Shown: positions 22,589 to 33,586 of the stretch, piece after piece
Layout of the letters: each line of letters begins with the position of its first letter
How positions within the stretch are numbered: the stretch's first letter is position 1
NCBI GenBank assembly: GCA_029339195.1
Contig: JAPTJF010000087.1
Coordinates: forward strand, 62,001 to 126,000
DNA length: 64,000 nt
Origin: Micractinium sp. NFX-FRZ
Lineage: Eukaryota; Chlorophyta; Trebouxiophyceae; Chlorellales; Chlorellaceae
Direction of reading: 5' to 3'
Position numbers and translations under genes: made by a program
Notes under the pieces: model-generated
Told to the model about the DNA's origin: nothing
Seen by the model: only the letters and a program-made list of their open reading frames with translations
Databases searched by the model: none

Positions 22589-23198
22589 TCAGGCGGTTGT
22601 GCGGGGGGTGGGGCCAGGCTCTGCCTGCATGTGCGCTGGCGCTGCCGCCTCGCCAGGCCTGTCCAGCTGCAGCGCTGCAGCCAGCTGCTGGTCGTGCTGT
22701 GGATCTTCTGCAAACAAAAGGGTGGCGGGGTTGGTGGGGGAGGGGCAGAAGGGAGGGGCGGTGCAAAAGAAGTTGGAGGGGCACGCCGCGTGCACTACAG
22801 CGTTCACAGCAGGTACTGGCCATGCAGCGGGTGCTCGGGGGGATAACAGAAGCAAAGGCGAGGTGGCAGCAGGAGGATTAGAAGGCATGAGAGGGGTGCA
22901 GCCAATCGGTGGGGAGTGATGCTGACAGAGCAGCGCCGCTGCCAGCTGCCGGTCGAGCGTTGGGCTGGGTCCTGTGCCAACACATACGTTGCATGGGAGG
23001 CTGCGTGCAAGGCTGCGACTTGTGCTGCACCAGTGCAAGGACAGCAGTGCGTGTTGTGCCCGGCCTGCCAGCACGTCAAGAGCGCACCAGTCACGTGCGT
23101 GGCACCCGCCTCGGCCGCGGGCGGCGGCGCCTGGCGGCGCTCCTCATCCCCCTCCACCTCCTCCAGCAAGTGCCCCGTCTCGGGCGGCACCTCGCCCT
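22589..23198 (-). CDS. Two phase-matched exons, unknown protein or alternative 3' end of hydrolase 1
   Basis: Exon A (23198-23106) encodes the acidic EGEVPPETGHLLEEVEGDEE... and ends at G|GTGCCA. Exon B (22707-22589) encodes DPQHDQQLAAALQLD... and ends PRTTA-stop. They join in phase through a GAA codon. Exon B's start has a degenerate copy in the intron at about 22926-22962, the same 'echo' seen beside exons elsewhere in this window. No start codon of their own was found. A strong GTAAGT donor in the last hydrolase-1 exon (about 24052) fits exon A in phase, so these may be an alternative C-terminus of that gene. No function recognised. Confidence 0.35.
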
Positions 23199-23762
23199 CT
23201 GCATCGCGGAGGACACGGTGACAGGAAGCGTCAGGGGGGCGGCGGGCAGGGGAGGCCAGCCGGCCGAGCCTTCAGGCGGGAGGGGTCAGCCTAGGCTGCT
23301 GTGGCTCTCGCTGTCTTGGACCCACGCTGCCGCCTGCCTATGTTGTGTTGTGGAGATCCAGATCCCAGGCTCATGGCTGACGACACTGCGTTGGGAAGTC
23401 TTGGCCGAGGTAAGGCAAGCTCTGGCGGGTGCCCGCATCACTGCACGCCCCAGCAGGCTTGGCTTTGTGGAAGGTGCAGCCTCCTGATATAAGCTTGTCT
23501 GTGGCACAACAGTACATGGGGGCAGCCTGAATGAGGGTTGTTGCCGTGGTGTCCTCGCAGTTGGATGATTGGATTTCAAACGAGTAGAACCAAAGCACAC
23601 GTGAGTAAGCGGCAGCAAGGGCAGGCCGTGCAACCCGTGAGCAGCAAGCCTGGGGCCGCTAAGACGGGCTGGGATGCTGCAAGCGGCCAGTGGTGGGAGA
23701 GGAGCAGGCACCCCAGTCCACGTGCTCTCCAATACACTCCTTGCTCACATCTTGCTGCTGTT

Positions 23763-23767
23763 TTACA
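23763..23767 (-). terminator. UGUAA poly(A) element of hydrolase 1
   Basis: TTACA on the + strand, TGTAA on the minus strand, lies about 270 nt after the hydrolase-1 stop and suggests the transcript normally ends here. Confidence 0.5.
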
Positions 23768-24037
23768 AGCTTATTCAATCAAAATGTGGTGTTTTTTTAT
23801 GGGGATCTTATCAAATAGTACATGCTAGGAAAGGAGCTGCGGAAGATGAAAGGACATGGCGTTGCTACTGGGATTGTGGGAGATCTTCAAAGGGAGGGGG
23901 ATAGATACATCTGCACTGTTGCTCATCTGTTGCTGCTGCCCTGCAAAACAGTCTCGGAGGCAGGCTGTCACCCTGCTGGCGGTGACGGCCAGACGCCCGC
24001 AACCTGGCATGCGCACTTGGTGTGATGGCGGCGGTGC

Positions 24038-27000
24038 TCACAGCCGGATGCACTTACCCCTCACCACCTTGTGGCCCGCCCTGCACCGCCGGCACCACTG
24101 CCTGCTGACGCGGCACTCCAGGCACCTGCAGACCGGCAACAAAATGCTCACGCCAGTGTACATCACAAAACTAGGAAGCAGTGCCCCCAGCGCCAGAAGG
24201 AAGTCGGCACGTGAGTTGGCCCCTCCTTGGCGTCTGCCAGCACACACGCACCTGCGCCCTGTGACCGAGTCTCACACACACGCGCACGCACAGCCGCAGC
24301 CAGACTCACACACACTCACCACCCATCCCCGCCCGCACATATGCCGACTTACTTGGTATCGGAGCAGGCCCGCACGCACAGCCCCGTCTTCTTGCTGACC
24401 CGGAAGCCCTTGAGGCAGGCGCTGCACTTGCTGCCGCTGGCGCTGCAGGCGGCACACCGCCTGTCCCGGCATCTCCTGGCCGGCGGCGGCGGCGGAGGCG
24501 ACCTCGGCTTACGGGGCGGCGGCGGCGGAGGTGGCCGCCGCAGCGGGGGCGGGGGCCGCCGTCGGATGCTGCTGCAGCAATCAGGGGTGTGGTTGGGTGA
24601 AGCGTGAGCCGGTCGGGGATGGAGGAATGCCGGGCATGAGACCAGACCAGCCACAGGCTGGCCCCGCCACTGGCTGTCAGCCCGTCAACCCGGCAGCGGC
24701 GCCCGCTTCTGTGCCCTGCCCGCGTCAACCCATCCAAAGCGCTTCCAAGCCTCACGGCCTCATGCCAGTCCCACGCGCCTCCAGGAGCACCAACTCACCC
24801 GGCGGGCGGGGGTGGGGCTGGGGGCAGGCTGCTGGCATCGTCGCTCTGCAGGATGACGCCAGCGGGGGGCCACGGGGGCCGGGGGGCAGGCGAGGGCGGG
24901 CGGGGCGGCGGGGAGGGAGGGCGTGGCGGGCTGGCGGGCTGGCTGGCTTGGTAGAAGCTGGCAACGGTGTTCCACCAAGGGGGAGGGGCACTGCAGGGAG
25001 ACGAACAGGCACTGGGCGTTGGGTGGGATGGCAGTTGCGAGAGTGCGCCCTTGGGGAGGCTGCTGCTGAGAGCAAAGGGCATGAAGAGGAGCAGGCACCC
25101 CTAGCCTGCACCATACCTTGGAGGGAGTGCGGGTACAGGCGGTGGGGGGCTGCGCACTGGCTGTGGGGGGCTGTGTCGGGGCGGAGGCGGAGGGCTGGGC
25201 CGGGGTGGGCGAGGGCGAGGCGGGGGCGGAGGCGGGCTGGTCCTGCTAGGTGTGTGAGGGGGGTGAGGAGGACGGCACAATGTGCCTGTTGGTAGGTGGG
25301 TCTCCCCAACACTTTTTGAAATGTTGAGAGGAACTTGGATCTTCATCACAGGCCAGCCCAACCCTGCAGGTTTTGTGGCACCACATGCATTGCACACACG
25401 GCGAAGCGCACTTGGGCGGGGGCGGGGGAGGCATCCCGAAGGCGGGGTTGATGCCGGGGTCAGTGGGCTGCTGACGATCCGCCGAAAGCGCCGTCAGGTT
25501 GAAGTCGGGCACTACCAGCTGCCTGGCCAGGGAGGGCAGGTGGCCCAAGCCGCCCGACTCCAGCCAGGCAAGGCAGGCCGTCAGGTAGTCTGCAGGCGCG
25601 GCAGGCGGGGAGCGGCGGCACCGGGATTAGCGAGGAGTGAAGGGGAATCACTGCAGGCTGGGGGGCTGCGCTCCCCCAATCATCAACTGCACAGCCCCTT
25701 GAATGCTCCCACGACTTGCCCATGCTTTGCCCCAGACTCGTGCGCAGCCATACCAGCTGGCATGGCACCCGTGGGTTGTCAACATGCATGGTCTCGCTGG
25801 GCACGTGCGTGCTTGCTTCTCCCACACCTGACACGTGCTCGTGCCCCGCCCAGGCGACATAAAGTGACTGGTGGATGTGGCTGGTTCGGAACTGCACCGA
25901 CAGCGGGGGTCTCGCCCCTCGGCCGATCTCCAGCCAGGGGAGGGCCCGCTTCAGCTTGGAGGCCCACTGGTAGGCGGGGGACTTGGGGTCCTGCCGCGGG
26001 GGCGGCAAGAGCAGGGGTAAAGGAGGGGGCGAGGTGGAGGGCGGCAGCGAGCGGCAGGTATGGCGAGAGGTTTTGGTGCCACATGTGGGCCTGGAACCAA
26101 GTGCAGGCATTGCCCCCCTACCATGTGTTTCATATGCAACCTGCCGGACAGGTGTGAGGCCCGCTCGCACCTCACACAGTGGCACGCCGCAGCACCCGCA
26201 CGCACCTGCACGCACTGCCTGCCTGCCTTCCTGAGAGCCCCGCCATCATCCGCCTCCCTCCCCATCCCACTCGCAACACACAACACACCCAATCCCCACA
26301 CCACGCAATTCTGTATGTCACGCAAGCTCACATCGTCCAGCTTTGGGTTGGCCTGCAGCGACCCGGCTTCATTGAGCAGGCCAATGTCGGTCAGGGCGGC
26401 CACGATTTGGACCGACTGCTGGCGAGAGATGACGGGGGAGCGGTCGGCAAAGTAGGTGGGGGTGACCTGGCGGGTGGGGGACTGCGGCAACAAGGGAGGA
26501 GAGAAGGGGGGAGACGGGTGTAGGAGGCAAGGGGAGGGCTGGCAGGCAGGCGGCAGGCATGGGCAACATTGCAGGTGGGTTGGCACCACATGGCATGCTC
26601 TTCCCCTCACTCGTGTCGCCCCAATCTCAACCTCCCCACCATCCCATTTGGCGTGCCCGCAGCCAGGCAACGGCGCGGCAGCAGGGGGGCCGGCAGCGGC
26701 AGGAGACCCACCAGCACCGCCCCCGAGGGCACCCCGTTTCTGGTGAAGAAGTTGACGTTGGTCTGCGCCTCATCCTGGCCTCGTGTGTCACGCTGCAGGG
26801 CGCGGTGGTGCAGCGCACATGCGGGCAGGTGCATGTGAGCGCTGGCTGGGCAATGCAAATGAGAAGGAGCAGTGAGGACTGCACAGCAAAGCAGCAGCAT
26901 CAGAGCTTCCGTCACCACCAGCAGCAGCAGCAGCGGAATGGCTGGCTGACCTTCATGGTGACAAACACGGTGGGCGGGTAGTCGGGCCAGCGCAGCTTGC

Positions 27001-29021
27001 CATTCCTGTCGGCGGCACCAAAGTCGGTGGGAGTGGACACCTCTGCAGATAGAGGTGCATGGGATTGAGGGGGAGGGAAAGGCGAAACACATGAGCAGGC
27101 AAGAGGAAGAGAAGCGCAGGCACTTGACTACTGCAGGTTGGGCACGCTTGATGCCCATTCCTCTCCCGCAACCGTCACCGGCCCAGCCGCCCTGCCCTGC
27201 TCCGCCCTGCCCTGCCCTGCCGCCGCCCCTGCCACCAGGCTTGCTGACTGAAGTTCTGGCAGCACCCCTGCCCACCTGCGATGACGCCTTGCACTTGCAG
27301 GTAGAACTTGGCAGCCGTGGCGTTGACCTTGCTGGTGCCGTTGCCAGTGCCCGGCGGCGGCGGCGTCACCGCGGCGGCGGCCGCCAGCGCATTGGCCAGG
27401 TCCCCCACACTCTCTGCCGTCCCCGTGTAGTTTTCGGCCATCGCCGACGCCTGCTCCAGGCTCAGCGCGCCCGCAGCGCGGGCAGCGAGGTACAGCGTGG
27501 CGTGCAGCTTGAGCGCCAGGGTGCCGCCGCTGGAGGCGCCTCCAAGGTATACCGGCTTGCCGTGCAGGCCTTGGTCCAACAAGAACTGGGTGATGGTGGC
27601 GATGACCTGCGGGGGAGGTGCCATGTCAGCAGCGGCGCCACGTCAGCAGGGGCGCCATGTGCCTGATCCCAGCCTCAAACAACAATTAGTTGTTGCGCAC
27701 TCTTCCCCACACGCCACGCCCGCTCACGTCAGCTGGGGTGCCACGCGCCTTGATAAGCAGTTGTTGCGCACTCCATCCCCCATACTGCCCCCCGTCCCGC
27801 CCCCCTCACGTCTGGCTGGTCGTTGACGTAGCCGCCGCTGTTTGAGGAGCTCCAGCACAGGTTCCTCTCGTCGTTTGGTTCCAGCGCCAGCAGGGCGTAC
27901 CCCCGGGCCAGCGCCTGCTTGGTGTGGGACACATCCTCCGGGAAGCCTGTGGGAAAAGAGCAGGAATTCGCATCAATGGTACACAACTTGTAAGTTGGTC
28001 GGCATGCAGCTGGCGCCAGCAGAGCGTGTCGCTGGCCAGCCCCCGCCTGGTGTGGGGCAAGGCCTCAAGGAAGCGTGCGGCAGGGTTGGGGCGAGGGTTT
28101 TGAGGTGGGGGGCAGCAGGGGGGTGACCCTGGGGAGGGTGTGGGGGCGGGCAGAGCGCTGGCGGGCGGGCTGGTACGCACGTTGTGCGCGTGGCAGACAC
28201 GGGCACTGCTCCCCGCATTGCTGGTGCACGGCGCAATGCAGGAACCTACCACGCACCTAAAAATACACTTGGCCTGCATGCCGTCCTGCCTCCCCCACCA
28301 CCCACCCAGCCCAGGCACTCCCTTCGCCCGGCTGCGCTGCGCTCAACCCCCTTGTCCACATCTCCCTACAGCACACGCCCCGCTCCCCACCCACCCAGGC
28401 ACTCTTTGCAGTGGACAGGGTCGTAAGGAAAGAAGCCCTTGGCGCTGCGGGAGCACCCGTGGAAGAAGACCTGCCGGGCAGGGCAGGGGGCAGCATGGCA
28501 AGGAGTGGAGTGGAGGGAGGGATTCAGTGGGAGGTGAGGTGCGGTGGGGCGAGGGCTTGCGGGGAGCGTCACGCAGGGGGAGGCGGGGGCAATGGCGGGG
28601 GCACACGTGCTGTGCTGTGCAGCGCGCATTGTGTGTGATGCGGCTCCACACACAGGCGACACATTATTTAGTGCAGTATCACGCTTCCCATGGCGCTGGA
28701 CAACGGATCCCCCTTCCTTGGGCTGCCAGAGTGCCCACCGCTCACCAGAGTGCCGACGGGGTTTTCGGGGACTTGGTAGTAGTGGTCACGCTTGTAAGCA
28801 ACCAGCTTTGTGGGCCGCAGGCCTCTGTTGGTCTCCGCGTACACCATGGGGGTCGTGTAGCTGGCTGCAGCGGCGCGGTTTCCAACCGGCGTGGCAGTGG
28901 GCGCTGTGCCACTGCTTGTGCCAGCAGGGCGCCCGCCCGCCGCTGCCGCCGCCGCTACCGCTGCCGCCGCAACCATTGCTGCGACAAGCGCTAATCGCGG
29001 CAGTATTACACATCGCCTCAT
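24038..29021 (-). CDS. Secreted alpha/beta hydrolase with Pro-rich linker and Cys-rich tail (hydrolase 1)
   Basis: An esterase/lipase-type alpha/beta hydrolase; substrate unknown. The ATG at 29021 starts a signal peptide (basic MRRC, then an Ala/Val-rich core) followed by HYYQVPENPVGTL. Further exons give VFFHGCSRSAKGFFPYDP with CKEC (28470-28400), FPEDVSHTKQALARGYALL (27950-27809) and the nucleophile elbow GGASSGGTLALKL (GxSxG, about 27540). Then come VTPTYFADR, AYQWASKLKRALPWLEI and FRTSHIHQSLYVAW. The carboxyl half is unlike the paralogue at 39 kb: CVQCMWCHKTC, long [12 protein letters not shown] linkers (25400-24480), then a Cys-rich module with CAACSASGSKCSACLKG and CLECRVSRQWCRRCRAG, ending GKCIRL-stop. 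Such Pro-rich spacers are typical of algal wall glycoproteins, so wall attachment is a reasonable inference. The stop overlaps a strong GTAAGT donor. Confidence 0.75.
27636..27790. repeat. Imperfect tandem duplication in a hydrolase-1 intron
   Basis: Two units, about 27640-27715 and 27725-27790, share ACGTCAGC-GGGG-GCCA and AGTTGTTGCGCACTC with about 75-80% identity by eye. Purely intronic. Confidence 0.6.
28034..28081 (-). repeat. Intronic echo of the hydrolase-1 exon starting at about 27950
   Basis: Matches 27906-27953 at about 37 of 48 positions, offset 128 nt. On the minus strand it reads FLEALPHTRRGLA against FPEDVSHTKQALA of the true exon. It lies in the intron immediately upstream of that exon. 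Confidence 0.7.
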
Positions 29022-30169
29022 TTCGATGCTCAGTTGTCGACCCGACTAGCTGAGAGCCCCCTGCGCAGTGGCGGAAGGCGCGACATGCTCTCAGTTTCGG
29101 CAAGCCCGCAGCGGCCCGGCCTCGTCGGTTACTGCCTCCTTCCCATGTTAATCATGTTTGTCTACCGTTTACCTAGCGCAGGCGCACCTGCGGGACTCGC
29201 GTTACGATGCGGCTGCAGGTTAGGCTCCAAGAGGAGCAAGCGAGCCTTGTTGGCGCCTTGTTAGACTTTAGCGGAGATATAACTGGGCGTAAGGTGCGCA
29301 GAGCGAGCTGCCGTTCAAGGGTGAGCCACCAACAGTCGGCACCGCCAGGCTGGCGCACGCCGCTGAGCAGCCACAGCGCGGGCACCGGAAGAAGGCACAA
29401 GGGTACTGTCTAGACCCTTTTTAAAGCCACACGCGAACGAAATAAGTCGTTTATGCAGAGCGGCGCCGGCCAGCATGCAGGCAGGGGCAATGGCACAACA
29501 AGCACGCGCCGCACTGCTGGCTGGGCCGGTTGCGACCAACACTGTAGCTGGCGGGCGGCCTGCTAGTCCGCGCCGCCCTGTTATCAGGCCCCAAGGACCA
29601 CACCAATGATTTTGGCCTAGGGCGAGGCATGCCCATCTGTTCAGCTTGTTGCCCAGGAGTTCAGGAGCCACCTGTACCGCAACAGATCTGACGGGGTGCC
29701 GCTGCAAGCGGGCTTCTCCCCATCAGCCCTGACCAGACCCTTGAACGAAAACTGACTCACCTGCAACGGCATCACATCAACCAGTTCGAATGAACATCCT
29801 GCAACACCTGTTAAAGGTGCCCCCACCTCACCGCTCCCCAGACATGTACCAGCGGCGGAGCTCTTCGAGTGCATGCCATGGCGGCGCACACTGCCTGGCA
29901 GCAGTCCTTAAGTAACGATGCACCAGTGGTTTATTACTTGAAACGGTGTCAATTTAGTGCGTGTCCAGAAGTGCCTGCAGGCTGCAGGCTAATTGATGCA
30001 TTGGTTAGCTCTGGGTCGGCTACCATACAACCTTGCAGCTGACGAGAGTAGTCATCATGATTGGTGTGTGTGTGCGGATTGCGTGCCTTCTTAACCCGTC
30101 CATTCCAGTTCAATTCGTCCGCCTTACACACGAGCATTCACTAAACACTATTCGCACGACTCGGTGGAC
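29022..30169. promoter_or_regulatory. Divergent intergenic region between hydrolase 1 and the cystatin-like gene
   Basis: About 1.15 kb between two outward-facing genes for secreted proteins. I see no supportable ORF, RNA gene or repeat. It should hold both promoters, possibly shared. Confidence 0.4.
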
Positions 30170-31824
30170 ATGAAGGTGGGTGCGGGTGTGCCGCCCGGCA
30201 CACCCGTTCAAATGCTTGCACACAGCTGTTCGTGCTTGCCACGATCGGCACCAGGCGACGTGATGCGTTGGGCTGCGCGGCGCTGGGCCCGCGCACTGGG
30301 ATGGTGTGGGGTCGAGGCTGCCCGCCGCCGCCGAGCGCGTGCGCCGTACTCACCAGCCGGCTCCTGCACCGCCAGAAGTGCCCACCCCCCAGCGCCGTTT
30401 GTCCTCAGCGCAATGCCGCCCATTGCCTCTGCTCGCCTGCGACTCAGCTGCGGCCTACCTCGTGCAGCAGCACGCCTCTCCCCAGACTGTTCGCCTTCCT
30501 CCTACTCCCTCCTACGGCCCCGCCTCCCCGCCCCGCAGTGCACCGCCGCCACTGCCGCCGTGGCACTCTGCCTCCTGGTGGCCGGCGCCGCCGCCCAGCC
30601 CGCCTCGCGCTGCAGTGCTGCCGGATGGCAGCCCACAGATGAGGCGCTCCTTGCTGAGCTGGCAGCCGCTGTCACCCCAGATTTTGTGGCCCTGGCAAAC
30701 GCCACTGACTACCTGCTGTGCGGCGCTGAGCAGCCCACCGCCGCCGAGGGCTGTCAGCAGGCACGCCTTCTCTCCTGGGATCCCACACAGATGCCCAACC
30801 CCGGCCAGCGGCACCCTTGCCAGCACCCCGCTCGAAGCGCCGCTGCTTGATGCAAGCCCACGGCATCATCTCTGTGCCTCTGCTGGCCAGTTTTCCTCCG
30901 TTCCTCACGCCCTACCCTACCCTGCCTTGCCCTGCTCTGCCCTGCCCTGCCCTGCCCGCTTGCAGGCCAGCGCGGGCGCCACCCGCCACGTGGCCTACCT
31001 CAACATCACCTGCCCCGACGTGGAGGGGCGCGAGGTGACCGTCACCCTGCAGATGGACGCGCTGAGCGACGCTGCAGGCAAGCGTGCCTGGTGCCAGCTG
31101 TCTTCCGCCAGCTGTCTGCTTGCCAGCCCCTGTTGTGCTGCCCCTGCCTCCGGGGCTGGCGTCAACCACCTGCTCCTGTTCCTTGTCCTGGTTGGAATTC
31201 GTCTTCTTCTCAGTCTGGCCTGCTGCCCGTCCTCTCATCGTGGAATCAAGTCTCCCTCTCCCCCCCTTCCACCCCGCAGGCACCTCGGCCCCCACATTGA
31301 CCGATGTGGATGTTGAGGGTGTGTATGTGGATGGCGCCTGGGCGGGCAGCGACCTGGATGACCTGTTCCCTGATGCCGACCCCCGTGACCAGGCACTGGT
31401 GAGGCAGCAGGGCGGGGCAGTGCGGGAGGGGGTCGGTGGGCGGGGCAGGGAGGGTCAGGCAGGGCAGGGAGGGCAGGGCGGCGGGCATGGCGGGTGGGCA
31501 GGCCCAGGCAAGGAAGCTGGTCAGCGCTGGGTCAGGCAGGCATGCACAAGCAGGCGGGCAGCCTTGGCAGCGACCCTCGTGACCGGGCCCGGTGAGGAGG
31601 CAGGGCGGGCAGGGTGGGGCAGCGGCCAGCCGGTGCCTGGGCAGGTGGGCAGGGCGGGGCAGGCGGGGGCCAGGCACTGGCAAGAGCCACGCACCCAGTG
31701 TTGACCTACATGTTTCTGCTGCCTGCTGCCTGCTGCGCAGGATGTCCTGGAGGAGCAGCTTGATCAGCTGTTTGACGCTCCGGATGGGGATGGCGACGGA
31801 GAGTGGGGGGACGATGACAAGTGA
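30170..31824 (+). CDS. Small secreted cystatin-like protein with acidic tail
   Basis: Best model: a two-codon exon (ATG AAG, 30170-30175), a GT-AG intron, then an exon from 30539 that completes a classic signal peptide (MK, then TAATAAVALCLLVAGAAA). The mature part has SAAGWQPTDEALLAELAAAV, LANATDYLLCGAE and EGCQQ. This joins through a GC-AG intron (30761-30965) to ASAGATRHVAYLNITCPDV. The combined CQQASAG...AYLN resembles the QxVxG loop and following strand of cystatins, inhibitors of papain-type proteases. A second probable GC donor follows QMDALSDAAG (31077). The tail is strongly acidic and ends GDDDK-stop. About 165 residues. The cystatin assignment rests on a short motif and on the next gene being a papain; it could be an unrelated secreted protein. 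Confidence 0.6.
31572..31685 (+). repeat. Intronic echoes of the exon end at 31398 (cystatin-like gene)
   Basis: The exon end plus donor at 31378-31415 (GACCCCCGTGACCAGGCACT, then GGTGAGG) is copied imperfectly at 31572-31611, including a GGTGAGG donor. A shorter copy (CCAGGCACTGGCAAG) lies at about 31669-31685. Both are within the following intron. Confidence 0.7.
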
Positions 31825-33350
31825 GGGCCCCCGCACAGACATGGATGCCTGCGGGATTGAAGCTTATCCCATCGCCCACACAAATCGCTTGCACAAGGTG
31901 GCCCCACAAGCACCGCTTGGTAACAGTGGTGTGAGAGGCGTGCTCGGGCTTTGGCAGCACCCCCTGTGTGATTGCCAGGCACCCTGCTGCCCTGGCCAGA
32001 CCAGGTCAACCCACCAATGGCATCCATTTGTTGGCACCGACCCACAATCGAGCAATCCACCCTTGTATCCACTGGTTATCCACTCGTTGATCCACAATTC
32101 ATGACATTAGGACACATGTCAAATCCAGGCAGCAGCCACAGTGCCCTCCATGTTGCAGAAGCAACGGGCGTCACGCTGCCCCCCGGGGGGCAACTGTGCT
32201 TTCCAGGCTGCCGCCGGCCAGCGTTGCAACTATACGCCAGGTTGCGACCTCGAGAGTCAGAAGCAGGCAAATTCACTGGTCAGAAGCAGGCAACTGATGG
32301 GGGAGAGAGTGTAGCTGGGCTCGCGGCACAGTGACTGCCAGTGCACTGGCGGTACAGTACTGACTGCCGGGAGGCGCATTGAATGCCCTTCAGGCGGTGA
32401 GCAACCCTCTTTCCAGTCACGCGGCTGCGGCTGCGGCTGCGGCTGCTTTGGGGGGGCCTTGTTGCCAAGGGCCGCCCAGGTGTCCAGCACCCGGCCGCGG
32501 AGAGTTTTAAGTTGTGTGGACCCGGGGTGCGGGGGAAGGCCTCAGGCCCGCAGCATCTGTGGCACCAGCGCGGTGCAGGTACAAGGCACAACAAACACAG
32601 TGCGGATGGCTGTGGTTTGTCGGGCTGTGGCCTGCAAAGCTTCAGCGCCGCGGCCCCGCTGCTCTAGTGGCAGCTTGCCATGCCTGCCAGCAGTGCTGCA
32701 GCAGCTGCGGCGCCAGCTGGCATATGCATGCATGCGCCGTCCCTGCCACCCGGCTGGCCCCCGGAGGCCTCCCTGCAAGCGGTAGTCGAATTTTGGCCAG
32801 GACAACATCAATCATTGAACGACGTGCATGTGTCTGACGCTCAAACTTAAGCAATGCTGCTGGTATACCTGACCGTCAACGGCCCGCTGGCGACGCACGC
32901 ACATGTGGCACCCTCCTGCCCAAGGCAGGAGGGAGGTTTCGTTCTACAGTTCTTCAGCGCCCAGGTGGCCTCATGTGCGATCACGAAGTGTGGAGTGCTT
33001 GAATGGCTACCTGTTGCGTTTGGGAGAGAGAGGCCCTCCCTGGGGAGTTAGAAGGAAGGTGTCACCAACGCGGGTAGGAAGCTGCGAGGAAGGGCGCACT
33101 TGCAAGCCAGCATAAAACCTGCTGCCCGCTCCTTCCTCTCCATTCTACTCACACTTTTGAGCTGCAGATCGCAACTGATCTGTTCCTGACGCACAGCGGA
33201 TTGCTCATCCCCGCTGGATAGACACTTCTGAAGGTAGGCATGCCAGCGGGGCAGCCTGGGGGGACGGGCAGCCAGGTGAGGAGGACGGGCAGCTCGCACT
33301 GCGATGCCCGTCCTCCAGCTTGAGAGATGGAGTCAGAGCTCTGCTTTTTG
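31825..33350. other. Intergenic region before the papain-LysM gene
   Basis: About 1.5 kb without a convincing exon. It holds the 3' UTR of the cystatin-like gene and the distal promoter of the protease gene. A CGGCTG run lies at about 32423-32446. No UGUAA element was found. Confidence 0.35.
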
Positions 33351-33360
33351 TATATATAAC
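33351..33360 (+). promoter_or_regulatory. TATA-like element upstream of the papain-LysM gene
   Basis: TATATATAAC stands out in very GC-rich DNA, about 230 nt upstream of the protease ATG. It is a plausible TATA box if the 5' UTR is about 200 nt. Confidence 0.4.
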
Positions 33361-33586
33361 AACATGCCGTGTTGCGCCACGAACTAAGCTGGCGGGCGCT
33401 CGAGCTGCGGTTGCATGTATGCCGTCTAGGCGCCATCCGATCGTGGCAGCGCCGCCAGTATGATAACCCTCCCCGCCGCCGCCCGCCGCCCGCGCCCGGC
33501 CCTGCCCCGCCCTGCAGGCCCTCTCCCTTCCCCGCCCGACCACCCTCCTATCTTCCCCCCGCCTAGGCGGCCCCCACCCACCCACA

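Noticed and set aside
29022..30169. Open frames between hydrolase 1 and the cystatin-like gene
   Set aside because: They lack family resemblance, splice support and protein-like composition.
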